A stretch of DNA of 59,502 nt from CAYHSR01 sp043821725 (GCA_043821725.1 JBDRCM010000002.1:1-59502); one strand, 5' to 3'. Shown: positions 25,862 through 34,190, numbered from the stretch's first letter. A program made the numbers and translations. The notes: generated from the letters alone by a model not told the origin.

Positions 25862-27232
25862 ATGGGTTTAACACTTGACACAATAGTATCTTTTGCCAAA
25901 CAGCGCGGTTTTATTTTCCCATCAGCTGAAATTTATGGAGGACTTTCTTCATGCTATGATTACGGGCCTCTTGGAATTGAATTGAAAAATAACATTAAAA
26001 AAGCATGGTGGAAATCAATGATTCAGCAAAGAAACGACATCGTAGGCCTTGATTCCGCGATATTAACGCCTAAAATAGTATGGCAGGCAAGTGGCCATCT
26101 GCAGAACTTCCACGATCCTCTTGTTGAATGTTTGGCATGCCATCGCCGATTCAGAGCCGATCATTTGCTTGAGGCCACTCGCGCGGTTCCCGGTTATATG
26201 AAGGAACAGCCATTGGACATTTCAAATATTGATTGCCCTGAATGCGGGGGTAAGTTGGCTGAGCCAAAAAATTTTAACTTGCTGATGAAGACCGAGCTTG
26301 GAGCGGTTGAAGGAAATACATCTCAGGCGTATTTAAGGGGCGAAACATGCCAAGGAATTTATTTGAATTTTTTGAACGTATTGGACACATCCAGAAAAAA
26401 AATTCCATTTGGAATAGCCCAGATCGGCAAGGCATTTCGAAATGAAATAACCACCAAGAGTTTTACTTTCCGTACGCGTGAATTTGAGCAAATGGAAATG
26501 CAGTATTTTGTCAATCCTGCGGACGGGGCAAAACATTTTGAATACTGGAAAGACCAGCGCTGGAAATGGTTTATGGACATGGGCATGAAAAAGCAAAATT
26601 TAAGATGGCGCCAGCATGAGCCGGATGAATTGGTTTTTTATGCCAAAGCGGCTTGGGATATTGAATATAATTTTTCATGGAGCGGCTGGAGCGAGATGGC
26701 AGGTGTCCATTACAGGGAAGGGGATTTGGAAAGGCACATGCAACATTCCGGAAAAGACATGTCATACAAGGATGCTCAACTTGACAAGAGTTTTATTCCA
26801 CACATAGTTGAAACGTCAGATGGCGTTGATCGCGCGGCGCTTATGTTCTTGATAGATGCTTATGAAGAAGTTGATACAAGAAGTGGACAAAAAAACAGCA
26901 AGCACGAAAAGGAAGTGATTTTGAAATTGCATAAGGAATTGGCTCCGATTAAAATAGCAATTTTGCCGTTAATGAAAAAAGAACCGCTTCAAAACTTGGC
27001 TTTGCAAGTTCAGACCTTGCTTTGGGGCAATTGGATGACACAGTATGACGAAACCACCAATATTGGAAAGCGATATAGGAGACAGGATGAAATAGGCACT
27101 CCATATTGCGTTACAATTGATTATGACAGTTTAGATGACAACTGCGTCACGGTCCGCGACCGCGACACAATGGAGCAGGAGCGTGTTTCAATTTCTGAAT
27201 TGAACAGGTTTTTTGAAAGTAAATTTAATTAG
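25862..27232 (+). CDS. glyQS: Glycyl-tRNA synthetase, single-chain (alpha2) type
   Basis: 456 aa, class II. GLSSCYDYGPLGIELKNNIK near 23-42 (motif 1 area), FNLLMKTELGAVEG, FGIAQIGKAFRNEITTKSFT and FRTREFEQMEMQYF (motif 2), the VDRAALMFLIDAY (motif 3) and a C-terminal anticodon domain (KIAILPLMKKE, YRRQDEIGTPYCVTIDYDS). A Cys pair pair near 86-89 and 120-123 (CLACH, CPECG) forms a zinc insert. It charges tRNA-Gly. This is the eukaryote/archaea-like enzyme rather than the alpha2beta2 GlyQ/GlyS form. Confidence 0.97.
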   Translation: MGLTLDTIVSFAKQRGFIFPSAEIYGGLSSCYDYGPLGIELKNNIKKAWWKSMIQQRNDIVGLDSAILTPKIVWQASGHLQNFHDPLVECLACHRRFRADHLLEATRAVPGYMKEQPLDISNIDCPECGGKLAEPKNFNLLMKTELGAVEGNTSQAYLRGETCQGIYLNFLNVLDTSRKKIPFGIAQIGKAFRNEITTKSFTFRTREFEQMEMQYFVNPADGAKHFEYWKDQRWKWFMDMGMKKQNLRWRQHEPDELVFYAKAAWDIEYNFSWSGWSEMAGVHYREGDLERHMQHSGKDMSYKDAQLDKSFIPHIVETSDGVDRAALMFLIDAYEEVDTRSGQKNSKHEKEVILKLHKELAPIKIAILPLMKKEPLQNLALQVQTLLWGNWMTQYDETTNIGKRYRRQDEIGTPYCVTIDYDSLDDNCVTVRDRDTMEQERVSISELNRFFESKFN

Positions 27233-27251
27233 CGCAACGGACGAAATAATT

Positions 27252-28532
27252 ATGAAAAAAGCCCACACGCTGAAAAACGGACTAAAATACATTAAGATAC
27301 CATTGCAATCGACAAAAGCCATTACTCTAATGGCTTTATTTCCTGTTGGCTCAAGATATGAAAATAAGAAGATATCAGGCGCCTCGCATTTTGTTGAGCA
27401 TATGTTATTCAAGGGTACAAAAAAGAGGCCTACTTACATTGACATCTCAAAAGAACTGGATTCAGTGGGTGCTGAATACAATGCATTCACAAACAAGGAT
27501 TATACCGGATACTATATTAAAATCAACAGTGCCAAGCAGGAGCTTGCTTTTGATATGCTTTCGGACATATTATTCAATTCTAATTTTGACAAAGAAGAGG
27601 TTGAGAAGGAAAAGGGAGTTATAGTTGAGGAATTGCGCATGTATGAAGACAATCCAACATATGCGGTTGACAATCTTTTTGATCAAACTTTTTTCAGAGA
27701 TCATCCGCTTGGGTGGGATATAGGCGGAACAATAAAAACCGTTAAAGGGATAAGCAGAGACGAGCTTTACGATTATTATAAAAAATATTATCATGTTGGC
27801 AACATGATTTTGGTCGTATCCGGTAATATTGATAAAAAAGATTTTTTTAAGAATATTAAATATTTTAATGTTCACTCGGATAAAGCAATCGGTTTAAAAA
27901 AAGTGCGAGCATACAAGAAATATACTTTTCCAAAAGGAAAAATATCACCAAGCAACAGAGTGGGTATTAAAAGAAAAAAAACAGACCAAGCTCACGTTGT
28001 GTTGGGATTTCCGGGATTAAGGCACGACCATAAAGATAAATATGCATTGGCAGTACTCACTTCAATTTTAAGCGGTGGCATGAGCTCGCGTTTATTTGTT
28101 GAAGTTAGAGAGAAGAGAGGGTTGGCTTACGCAATTGGAGCCGGCGTTTCGCCTTATCGCGATGTCGGAGTGTTTGAAATAAAAGCCGGACTTGATCCGG
28201 CTCGCCTTGAAGAAGCCATGCGAGTAATTAGAGATGAACTTATTAAAATAAAGAAGCAGACGGTTTCAATCCGCGAATTAACGGACGCCAAAAATTATAT
28301 AATCGGGCATATGGCTCTCTCTTTGGAAGACAGCAGTACTCAAGCTGAATGGCATGCCAAAGGTTTTTGGTTCAATAAAAAAATTTTTTCCTATTCGCAA
28401 GTTGCAAGAGAAATAAAAAAAGTGAGTCAAGAAGATGTTAGAGCTTTGGCCGGTCGTATTTTTGACATAGATAATATGCGCATGGCCGTAATCAGCAATC
28501 TTACAAAGCAAAAATTATTAAAGATAATTTAA
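27252..28532 (+). CDS. M16-family zinc protease
   Basis: A 426-aa insulinase/mitochondrial-processing-type peptidase. The inverted zinc motif HFVEH (HxxEH) is near residue 46, with the downstream Glu in EKGVIVEELRMYED near 118-130. The C-terminal half holds the family's GGMSSRLFVEVREKRGLAYA segment. Single 430-aa chains act as homodimers. The ATG at 27252 is preferred over an upstream in-frame ATG at 27213 that overlaps glyQS. Confidence 0.92.
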   Translation: MKKAHTLKNGLKYIKIPLQSTKAITLMALFPVGSRYENKKISGASHFVEHMLFKGTKKRPTYIDISKELDSVGAEYNAFTNKDYTGYYIKINSAKQELAFDMLSDILFNSNFDKEEVEKEKGVIVEELRMYEDNPTYAVDNLFDQTFFRDHPLGWDIGGTIKTVKGISRDELYDYYKKYYHVGNMILVVSGNIDKKDFFKNIKYFNVHSDKAIGLKKVRAYKKYTFPKGKISPSNRVGIKRKKTDQAHVVLGFPGLRHDHKDKYALAVLTSILSGGMSSRLFVEVREKRGLAYAIGAGVSPYRDVGVFEIKAGLDPARLEEAMRVIRDELIKIKKQTVSIRELTDAKNYIIGHMALSLEDSSTQAEWHAKGFWFNKKIFSYSQVAREIKKVSQEDVRALAGRIFDIDNMRMAVISNLTKQKLLKII

Positions 28533-28544
28533 TAGCTTGGATTT

Positions 28545-29291
28545 ATGAAAAAAAAATATTTTTTTGCAAATTGGAAAATGTATTTAAATAATAGCGAAAG
28601 CATTGCTTTAGCTTCATGGATGGCTGACAATTCAGGTAATTTTGACAAGAATTTTGAATTGGCAGTTTTTCCGACCAATCTATCGCTTGTCGCTGTTAAG
28701 AATAGGATAAAAGAGAGCAATATCAAGATTGGTGCGCAAAATTCCTATTGGCTCAATGAGGGAGGGTACACAGGTGAAGTTTCAGTCGGCATGTTAAAAG
28801 AAGTCGGATGTTCATACGTGCTGGTTGGCCATTCTGAGCGCAGGCATCTTTTCAATGAAACAAATGAACAAGTTGGAAAGAAAATTTCTTCCGCAGTATT
28901 GAATAACATGATTCCGGTGTTGTGCGTTGGAGAAACAAAGCAACAAAGAGAGGACAATTATCAAGAAATAATAGTAAAAAAGCAGATTGAAGAAGCGCTT
29001 TCCAACATTGACTTAAACGAAATTTCTTTATTTATTGCTTATGAGCCAGTATGGGCCGTTGGATCCGGAAAGAATTGCAGTCTTTTTGAAGCTGAACAAA
29101 TGCATGATATTATTGGAAAGATTGTTGGTCAATTCAGCTCTAATTACAAAATATTGTATGGTGGAAGTGTAAGGCCTGAAAATATTAATGAATATATACA
29201 GAGCGACATTATAGATGGCGTATTAGTCGGCGGAGCTTCAACTAAAAAAGATGCCCTTGCAAATATGCTTGGAATGTCCAATTCAATTTGA
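28545..29291 (+). CDS. tpiA: Triosephosphate isomerase
   Basis: 248 aa, normal length. Catalytic Lys in FANWKMYLNN near 11, His in VGHSERR near 94 and Glu in AYEPVWAVGSG near 163 are all present. The phosphate loop ILYGGSVRPENI near 205 and VDGVLVGGAS-like segment (DGVLVGGAST) are intact. It interconverts DHAP and glyceraldehyde-3-phosphate. Confidence 0.98.
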   Translation: MKKKYFFANWKMYLNNSESIALASWMADNSGNFDKNFELAVFPTNLSLVAVKNRIKESNIKIGAQNSYWLNEGGYTGEVSVGMLKEVGCSYVLVGHSERRHLFNETNEQVGKKISSAVLNNMIPVLCVGETKQQREDNYQEIIVKKQIEEALSNIDLNEISLFIAYEPVWAVGSGKNCSLFEAEQMHDIIGKIVGQFSSNYKILYGGSVRPENINEYIQSDIIDGVLVGGASTKKDALANMLGMSNSI

Positions 29292-29292
29292 T

Positions 29293-30192
29293 ATGACAAT
29301 CACAATTATATTTTTGTTGTTAATAATAGTCCCTCTCTTAGTCATAGGCGTAATAGTGTGTAGAAAGATACCGCAGTTAACAATTGTTGATCTTGAGAAT
29401 TTAAAGCTCGAGCGCTCCCTTGTAAGAAAAAAAGAAATTATCAGAAAAAGGATTGAAGAAAAAGGAAGGAAGATCCGTGCCAAACTTGGTTCAACGGCAA
29501 CGCCAATAAAGAAATTATGGGGAAAAGCTCAATTGGCATTCCGTGTTTATTTTGGAAAAGTGCATCGGCTTTGGCAACATGAGCAGATAATAAAAAGCAA
29601 AGAAGAAAAAAAGAAAAATTTATTGAAGCATGAAGAACAGCTTGAATCATATATTCAATCCGGAGAAGCATGCCTTAAAAATGAAGAATATGAAAAAGCT
29701 GAGGGTTGTTTTCTTTCAGCAATAAGCATTGATCAGAAGTGCATTTCAGCATATCGTGGGTTGGGGGATACATATTTTGCCAAAAAAGAATTGAATGAAG
29801 CAAGGCAAACCTATAGATTTTTGGTAAACCTTGATAAAGAAGATGATTCAACATATATAAAATTGGGTGAAATTGCAGAAAGCCAAGGCGATGTTGAGGA
29901 TGCTATTGAATATTATTCGCGCGCAATCGAGATAAATGGAGCAGTTGCTGAAAGATATTTTCATATTGCCCAGTTGCTTCAAGCCGCTTCAAGATTTTCC
30001 GAAGCATTGGATTATATAACTCAGGCAATTACAATTGACTCGCACAATCCTCGCTATCTTGACTTATTGACTGAAATTGCTATAATATGCGGAAATAGAA
30101 TGGTAGCACATGAGGCATTTGAGAAGTTGCGCCTTGTTAATCCGGAAAATAACAAGCTTGATTCTTTTAAAGAAAGGATTGAAAAAATTTAG
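29293..30192 (+). CDS. Membrane-anchored TPR protein
   Basis: 299 aa. One N-terminal TM helix (MTITIIFLLLIIVPLLVIGV) is followed by a charged, probably coiled linker (30-110). Then four or five tetratricopeptide repeats run from about 125 to 290: YEKAEGCFLSAISIDQKC, AYRGLGDTYFAKKELNEA, YIKLGEIAESQGDVEDAI, YFHIAQLLQAASRFSEAL. TPR scaffolds bind partner proteins; the partner is unknown. The ATG at 29293 follows tpiA by 1 nt. Confidence 0.85.
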   Translation: MTITIIFLLLIIVPLLVIGVIVCRKIPQLTIVDLENLKLERSLVRKKEIIRKRIEEKGRKIRAKLGSTATPIKKLWGKAQLAFRVYFGKVHRLWQHEQIIKSKEEKKKNLLKHEEQLESYIQSGEACLKNEEYEKAEGCFLSAISIDQKCISAYRGLGDTYFAKKELNEARQTYRFLVNLDKEDDSTYIKLGEIAESQGDVEDAIEYYSRAIEINGAVAERYFHIAQLLQAASRFSEALDYITQAITIDSHNPRYLDLLTEIAIICGNRMVAHEAFEKLRLVNPENNKLDSFKERIEKI

Positions 30193-30225
30193 TATTAGGA
30201 CAGACAGCAAGAAGCTGTTGGCTTA

Positions 30226-30311
30226 GGGTCGGTACCAAAGCGGTCAAATGGGGCAGACTGTAAATCTGCTGGCTTACGCCTTCGTAGGTTCAAATCCTAC
30301 CCGGCCCACCA
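30226..30311 (+). tRNA. tRNA-Tyr (GTA)
   Basis: Cloverleaf with GGGTCGG/CCGGCCC acceptor (one G-T), anticodon loop CTGTAAA (anticodon GTA), an extended variable arm typical of tRNA-Tyr and T-arm GTAGG/CCTAC. The 3' ACCA is encoded. Confidence 0.95.
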
Positions 30312-30314
30312 AGC

Positions 30315-30387
30315 GCCACCTTAGCTCAGTTGGTAGAGCATCGGTTTTGTAAACCGCAGGTCGTCGGTTCGAGTCCGACAGGTGGCT
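30315..30387 (+). tRNA. tRNA-Thr (TGT)
   Basis: Acceptor GCCACCT/AGGTGGC, anticodon stem CGGTT/AACCG with loop TTGTAAA (anticodon TGT), T-arm GTCGG/CCGAC. CCA is not encoded. Only 3 nt separate it from tRNA-Tyr. Confidence 0.95.
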
Positions 30388-30406
30388 CACGTGCGATGAT
30401 ATATAA

Positions 30407-30479
30407 GCCCATGTAGCTCAGTTGGTAGAGCACTTCCATGGTAAGGAAGTGGTCAGCGGTTCGAGTCCGCTCGTGGGCT
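30407..30479 (+). tRNA. tRNA-Thr (GGT)
   Basis: Acceptor GCCCATG/CGTGGGC (one T-G), anticodon stem CTTCC/GGAAG with loop ATGGTAA (anticodon GGT), T-arm GCGG-type. CCA not encoded. Third gene of the tRNA cluster. Confidence 0.95.
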
Positions 30480-30576
30480 CAAGCGGGGGCGTGCATGCGA
30501 TTAAGTCGCCTGCAATTTAAGAAAAATATTTACGTAATAAATTACCCAATTAATTACGTAATTAATTATTAAAAAT

Positions 30577-30741
30577 ATGCCATCAAAAGAAAGAGAAAAC
30601 AAGGTTAAACTCCAGTGCACGGAGTGTAAGTCAGTGGAAAATTTTACAAGAAAGAATAAAAAGACATTAAAAGAGCGTCTTGAATTGAAAAAATACTGCA
30701 AAAAATGCAAAAAGCATACATTGCACAAGGAAACCAAGTAA
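30577..30741 (+). CDS. rpmG: Ribosomal protein L33 (bL33), zinc type
   Basis: A 54-aa protein: PSKERENKVKLQCTECKSVE, then YCKKCKKHTLHKETK. Two CxxC pairs make the zinc ribbon of C+ L33. It belongs to the large subunit near the E site. Placement between tRNA-Thr and tRNA-Trp is the common bacterial order (rpmG then tRNA-Trp then secE-nusG), but secE and nusG do not follow here. A perfect TAATTACGTAATTA palindrome precedes it. Confidence 0.93.
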   Translation: MPSKERENKVKLQCTECKSVENFTRKNKKTLKERLELKKYCKKCKKHTLHKETK

Positions 30742-30782
30742 AAAAACGGGCGGATTATCTCGTTTCTGCCCGTCATTTTAAA

Positions 30783-30853
30783 GGGCGAGTGGTGTAGTGG
30801 TAACACAGGGGTCTCCAAAACCTCTGACGAGGGTTCGATTCCTTCCTCGCCTG
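30783..30853 (+). tRNA. tRNA-Trp (CCA)
   Basis: Anticodon loop CTCCAAA gives anticodon CCA; acceptor GGGCGAG/CTCGCCT (first pair G-T), T-arm GAGGG/CCTTC, discriminator G as expected for Trp. It is the only Trp tRNA in the window and marks the left edge of the accessory island. Confidence 0.93.
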
Positions 30854-30915
30854 CTCATAAATTCGTGGCTTAACTTAGCCACGTTTTTTGTTTGACCGAG
30901 GGAGGAATCGAACCA
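30831..30915. repeat. tRNA-Trp 3' end with inverted T-arm copy (island edge)
   Basis: The tRNA T-arm and 3' end (GGTTCGATTCCTTCCTCG, 30832-30849) is followed, beyond the terminator, by an inverted near-copy (CGAGGGAGGAATCGAACC, 30897-30914), with one mismatch in 18. The whole forms an 85-bp imperfect palindrome with the terminator as its core. The same inverted arm, GGGAATCGAACT-like, recurs in boundary repeats 1, 3 and 4. Confidence 0.75.
30864..30889 (+). terminator. Terminator after tRNA-Trp
   Basis: CGTGGCT/AGCCACG with a 6-nt loop followed by TTTTTTG. A one-mismatch copy of this hairpin recurs at 35045-35071. Confidence 0.85.
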
Positions 30916-30973
30916 AATATTCTATTTTCCGCTTAAATATGGTAAGATTAAGACTATAATTTATATCTATAAT

Positions 30974-32245
30974 ATGAGTAAACCAACAGAATTAAAACAT
31001 GGGTTACATGATGAGACTAAGGAGCAAGCTCTGCGCAGGCTTTCTGAAACAGTACGAAGTTCTGCGTTAGAAGGTAGAAAAGAAGTTTTTGATCGCTTAA
31101 CATCAAGAAATGCCCATAAAATTGCTGAAATGTCTAAAGAAAAACCAGTATTTTATGAGAATGACCCCACGGCCGAACAGAGTTCTTCTATCGATGATGA
31201 GATAGTTGATTCGTTGCCAGATGATTTTTTTACAAATCCGACTGAATGGATTGAGAGTAGGCCTAATATAAATCGTGGTTATGATATATTTAGTAGATTT
31301 GAAAATTTGCCTTATGGAGCAAGTATTGAAGAGTTATGGGAGCATCCATATGATGTGTCTAAAGTTAAAATAATAACTTTATCAAACGGCAAAATTATTA
31401 CTTCCAAGAGAATAAACGGACAAACTAGTGAGGTTGATAGAGCTAAAAAGGCCTTTCAGGCTGGAATACCAACCCCAAAGGTGTTGGGTGAGATCCATGA
31501 TAAAGGCAATTATTACGTTTGGTATGAATATATTCCAGCAAGAAATGTTGATTCCTTTTTGTGTGATAAAATAACATCTGAATTTTTATTAAGTTCATGT
31601 CCTATATCCACAACTAATGATAAACAATTTAAAGAACAGATGCTAGAAACAAGTGTTTCTATTTTTCTTGATGACGAGTCTAGCCAACAAAAACTACATG
31701 ATCTTTGGCTTAAATTTAAAGATCATATCATTCGAATAAATAGTGGTTATCACTTTTTAGGTGATTTGAGCAAATTTGTGTTAAATTGGGATAATACAAA
31801 AATAGGTGATTTTAAAGATAAAATGTTGTCATTATTTGGTGATGAAGACGAAGTATCTGCCTTTTTTATTTCACTTGGATATAGTAGTATTGATGATTTT
31901 ATAGATGTTTTGTTGCGTAGTAAAGAAAGAGGAGAGCATCAAGAGTTCTCGCATGAAATTATGAATAAATTAGAAAGAGATCCAAATAGAGAAGAGAGAG
32001 TGGGCATAGCTCAATTTGTAAGAGAATGGGATAATTTAATTTAAGTAGAATATTTTGGTTTTAATTTAAATGAAGAGATTGAACAATTAGAAAAAATGTG
32101 CGAACAGAAAGGAATAAAACACAAAGATTATAACAATCGTAATATTTTAGTAAGATGGGATTCTAGAAATTACAGGCCGTTAAAACCTAAAGAGAATGAA
32201 CCGCCACTTTATTTAATAGATTGGGAAGAAAAAGTGAATGAATAA
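30974..32245 (+). pseudogene. Kinase-like (APH/protein-kinase fold) gene split by an in-frame UAA
   Basis: The first ORF (30974-32044, 356 aa) contains what looks like a kinase N-lobe: GKIITSKRINGQTSEVDRAK near 138-157, then AGIPTPKVLGEIHDKGNYYV and the hinge WYEYIPA. It ends at UAA 32042-32044. The same frame then runs on for 66 codons to 32245 and encodes a catalytic loop and metal motif: MCEQKGIKHKDYNNRNILVR and YLIDWEE. The stop therefore removes the catalytic Asp/Asn segment. Likely a nonsense-inactivated gene; readthrough is less likely. The composition is AT-richer than the housekeeping block, as expected for imported DNA. The biological substrate is unknown. Confidence 0.65.
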
Positions 32246-32254
32246 CAAAATAAA

Positions 32255-32508
32255 TAGTGAGTAGCACTAGGGGGTAAAATTAACCCAGCTTTTGAATATA
32301 GATAAATTTAGTTGAATTTTTAATAATAGTTCCAACATCCTTTGCTATAGCCTGCTAAGCGGGATGAGTAGACTAAATAAGTCTACTTTTCTTTTTATTT
32401 TAGCCAAGAATCAATGGTTCGATAGTGATTTTAAATTTAAAATTAATTTGACTAAAGTTAGCAAAATCGTATCTCGTCCTTGTTCCCCCTCGAGCTGGGA
32501 ATCGAACT
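32255..32508 (+). repeat. Boundary repeat 1 (tRNA-Trp-like relic)
   Basis: TAGTGAGTAGCACTAGGGGG at 32255 aligns with the tRNA-Trp D-arm/anticodon stem (TAGTGGTAACACAGGGG). At 32329 GTTCCAACATCC is followed 21 nt later by GCCTGCT, as in the tRNA 3' end. A terminator hairpin GTAGACT/AGTCTAC with T-rich tail lies at 32367-32400, then GGTTCGATAGTGATTT, and the inverted arm GGGAATCGAACT ends at 32508. No ORF. Confidence 0.65.
32367..32400 (+). terminator. Terminator in boundary repeat 1
   Basis: An 8-bp stem AGTAGACT/AGTCTACT with a 5-nt loop and TTTCTTTTTATTTT tail. Confidence 0.8.
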
Positions 32509-32573
32509 AAACAATACAATTCATATGGCTTTTTTTAGTTAATTTTGTTATCATTAGTAAAAGGAGGAACAAC

Positions 32574-32834
32574 ATGGCTGAAAAATGCATGTGTAGTGCC
32601 ACAGATATTGAAGCTTGTGTATGCGAAATTGATGTCGGCAAGGTTATGAAAGCCCTTGCCCAAGGTAAGGGGGTGCAGAAAATCCAGGAGGCGTGCTTGT
32701 TGATTCAAGGGGCTGTGTATGATGAAGAAAGTGATCCAGACGACCTCTCGCATCAGCTCCAAGATTTGAAGACAATAATTTGCACCTTGGAACGTCAAAT
32801 TCACTTTCGGCAGAAAGAGGAAAAGGAGGAGTAG
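32574..32834 (+). CDS. Small Cys-containing cargo protein, unknown
   Basis: 86 aa, preceded by AAAGGAGGAACAAC, a very strong SD at ideal distance. N-terminal MAEKCMCSATDIEACVCEID holds four Cys in 13 residues (C-x-C, C-x-C). Two helical segments follow: KVMKALAQGKGVQKIQEACL and LSHQLQDLKTIICTLERQIH, ending in an acidic tail. A metal or redox role is possible. No family recognised. The strong SD and higher GC are unlike the core genes, which suggests foreign origin. It is the sole main gene between boundary repeats 1 and 2. Confidence 0.7.
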   Translation: MAEKCMCSATDIEACVCEIDVGKVMKALAQGKGVQKIQEACLLIQGAVYDEESDPDDLSHQLQDLKTIICTLERQIHFRQKEEKEE

Positions 32835-32835
32835 G

Positions 32836-32901
32836 ATGGATAATGATAATCCTATTCGTGCAGGACCAAAACGAGGGACATCAGCATTCGTCCCTTCATA
32901 A
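32836..32901 (+). CDS. Possible 21-aa peptide
   Basis: Right after the stop of the Cys protein, AAAGGAGGAGTAGG precedes ATG at 32836, giving MDNDNPIRAGPKRGTSAFVP and Ser before UAA. The SD sits inside the upstream gene's last codons, implying coupling. Its 3' end lies in the terminator stem. May be chance. Confidence 0.3.
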   Translation: MDNDNPIRAGPKRGTSAFVPS

Positions 32902-32963
32902 GATTATATGTTAATATAGTTTTATGAAGGAGATAAAAACGGATGCTGTTTTGTTTTTTTACA
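32890..32963 (+). terminator. Long-stem terminator
   Basis: CAGCATTCGT then CTTCATAA pair with TTATGAAGG then ACGGATGCTG, followed by TTTTGTTTTTTT. The stem is interrupted by a small bulge and has a large loop. It ends the module of the Cys protein. Confidence 0.75.
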
Positions 32964-32983
32964 AAATATCGTTTTATCCAATA

Positions 32984-33114
32984 TTCAAAATTTTTTCACT
33001 AAACCTAGCAAAAAAAGTTCGGTAGCTGTCCTTGTATGCCTGCTAAGTAGGACAAATAGGCTCAGATAGCCTATTTTTTTTGTATTAGTCAAAATCAAGG
33101 TTCGATAGTAATTT
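32984..33114 (+). repeat. Boundary repeat 2 (tRNA-Trp-like relic)
   Basis: ACTAAACCTAGCAAAAAAAG then GTTCGGTAGCTGTC at 33017 and GCCTGCT at 33038, again 21 nt apart. The terminator ATAGGCT/AGCCTAT plus T8 is at 33055-33081 and GGTTCGATAGTAATTT ends it, matching boundary 1. The left part resembles boundaries 3 and 5. Confidence 0.65.
33055..33081 (+). terminator. Terminator in boundary repeat 2
   Basis: AATAGGCT/AGCCTATT, 5-nt loop, then a run of T. Confidence 0.85.
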
Positions 33115-33135
33115 ATATGTATCCACACAAAATAT

Positions 33136-33164
33136 TTGACAAGTTGTTAAAAATAAGATACACT
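33136..33164 (+). promoter_or_regulatory. Promoter of the toxin-antitoxin pair
   Basis: Perfect TTGACA, 17 nt, TACACT, 32 nt before the antitoxin ATG. Confidence 0.65.
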
Positions 33165-33196
33165 TAGGTTACACCTTAATTATTAATTTAATATAT

Positions 33197-33445
33197 ATGA
33201 CTACAAAACTAATTGGCGTCAAAGAATTTCGTCAAAATATAACAACTCTATATAAACAAGCAACCAGAAATAATTGGCGTTTTATTGTTTTAAATCGTAA
33301 CCAGCCTATATTTAAAATTGAGCCATTAAACAAAGAGGACGCTATTTTAGAGAAATTAGCCATTGATATCGCTGAAGCCAGAGAAGATGTAAAAAAAGGT
33401 AGATTATTTACTGCTGATCAAATAAGAAAAGATCTTGGTTTATAA
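33197..33445 (+). CDS. Type II antitoxin, Phd/YefM- or RelB-like
   Basis: 82 aa. The N-terminus (TTKLIGVKEFRQNITTLYKQ then FIVLNRNQPIFKIEPLN) has the Phd/YefM DNA-binding fold pattern. The C-terminus (IAEAREDVKKGRLFTADQIR then KDLGL) is the toxin-binding tail typical of such antitoxins. It lies 7 nt upstream of, and in step with, a RelE-type toxin. It probably represses its own promoter with the toxin as co-repressor. Confidence 0.85.
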   Translation: MTTKLIGVKEFRQNITTLYKQATRNNWRFIVLNRNQPIFKIEPLNKEDAILEKLAIDIAEAREDVKKGRLFTADQIRKDLGL

Positions 33446-33452
33446 TTGTATT

Positions 33453-33722
33453 ATGAAATACCAATTGTTTTATACCTTAAAATCAAAAAAAGATTTATCT
33501 GGCTTGGATAAAAAGATTTCTATCAGAATATTGAATAAATTAGATTTTTTTGTTAATTCAGGCGAACCACTTAAATATGCTAAAAAGTTGTCTGACCATA
33601 AAACAGGTACTTATAGATTTAGAGTAGGAAATTATAGGGCAATATTTGATATTGATAAAAAAGGTAAAATAACAATCCTTTTAATCCTAAGAGTTAAACA
33701 CAGAAAAGAAGTTTATTTATAA
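33453..33722 (+). CDS. RelE/ParE-family toxin
   Basis: 89 aa. YQLFYTLKSKKDLSGLDKKI opens the fold, and the core TYRFRVGNYRAIFDIDKKGK then ILLILRVKHRKEVY matches the RelE superfamily (R-x-R-x-G-x-Y-R and V-x-H-R-x-x-V-Y). These cut ribosome-bound mRNA or, in ParE members, block gyrase. The Arg and final Tyr suggest the RelE group. Start ATG at 33453. Confidence 0.9.
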   Translation: MKYQLFYTLKSKKDLSGLDKKISIRILNKLDFFVNSGEPLKYAKKLSDHKTGTYRFRVGNYRAIFDIDKKGKITILLILRVKHRKEVYL

Positions 33723-33741
33723 CCGATCTCAGCTCGAATAA

Positions 33742-33900
33742 CTTCTGCCTTGGTTTTCTGGTCCATATCCATGGCTAATTTCAACTTTAGCATTTTTACT
33801 ACCGAGCGTTAATTATTTTATTAAAGGCGATAAGTCTAACGGAGCTATATTTCTTGTATCTGCTATGATTTTTTTAGTTGCGTTTTTTTATAAAAACTAA
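33742..33900 (+). pseudogene. 3' remnant of a membrane-protein gene
   Basis: An open frame with no start codon encodes LLPWFSGPYPWLISTLAFLL, PSVNYFIKGDKSNGAIFLVS and AMIFLVAFFYKN before UAA. Two TM helices separated by a charged turn look like the C-terminus of a small membrane protein whose 5' part is lost, probably at the junction with the toxin gene. Confidence 0.4.
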
Positions 33901-33946
33901 AGGAGAATAACAATTTAAAATAGTTATTAATTTTGATAAAAAATAT

Positions 33947-34162
33947 ATGGAAGAAAAAAAGAAATACAAAGCTCATCGCATAGATGTTAAAAGCAGTAAT
34001 ACGCAGGATTATTTGGAACAATTTTTAAATAATTTTGGTAGAGAAGTACTCACAATTATTCCAAATATCAAACCAACTTTTCAGCTCATGGGGGCTACAG
34101 CCAAGGTTGATTATTTATTGATCGTAGAAAAATTAGAAACTAGTTGGTCATCACAAGCTTAG
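33947..34162 (+). CDS. Unknown 71-aa protein
   Basis: MEEKKKYKAHRIDVKSSNTQ, then DYLEQFLNNFGREVLTIIPN and FQLMGATAKVDYLLIVEKLE. One alpha/beta mini-domain by pattern, no Cys or catalytic signature. DYLEQFLNNF with a hydrophobic VDYLLIVEK strand is similar to small hypothetical proteins in CPR islands, but I cannot name a family. Followed by a terminator. Confidence 0.55.
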   Translation: MEEKKKYKAHRIDVKSSNTQDYLEQFLNNFGREVLTIIPNIKPTFQLMGATAKVDYLLIVEKLETSWSSQA

Positions 34163-34190
34163 AGCAAATAGTTTATGATTATTTAAAAAA

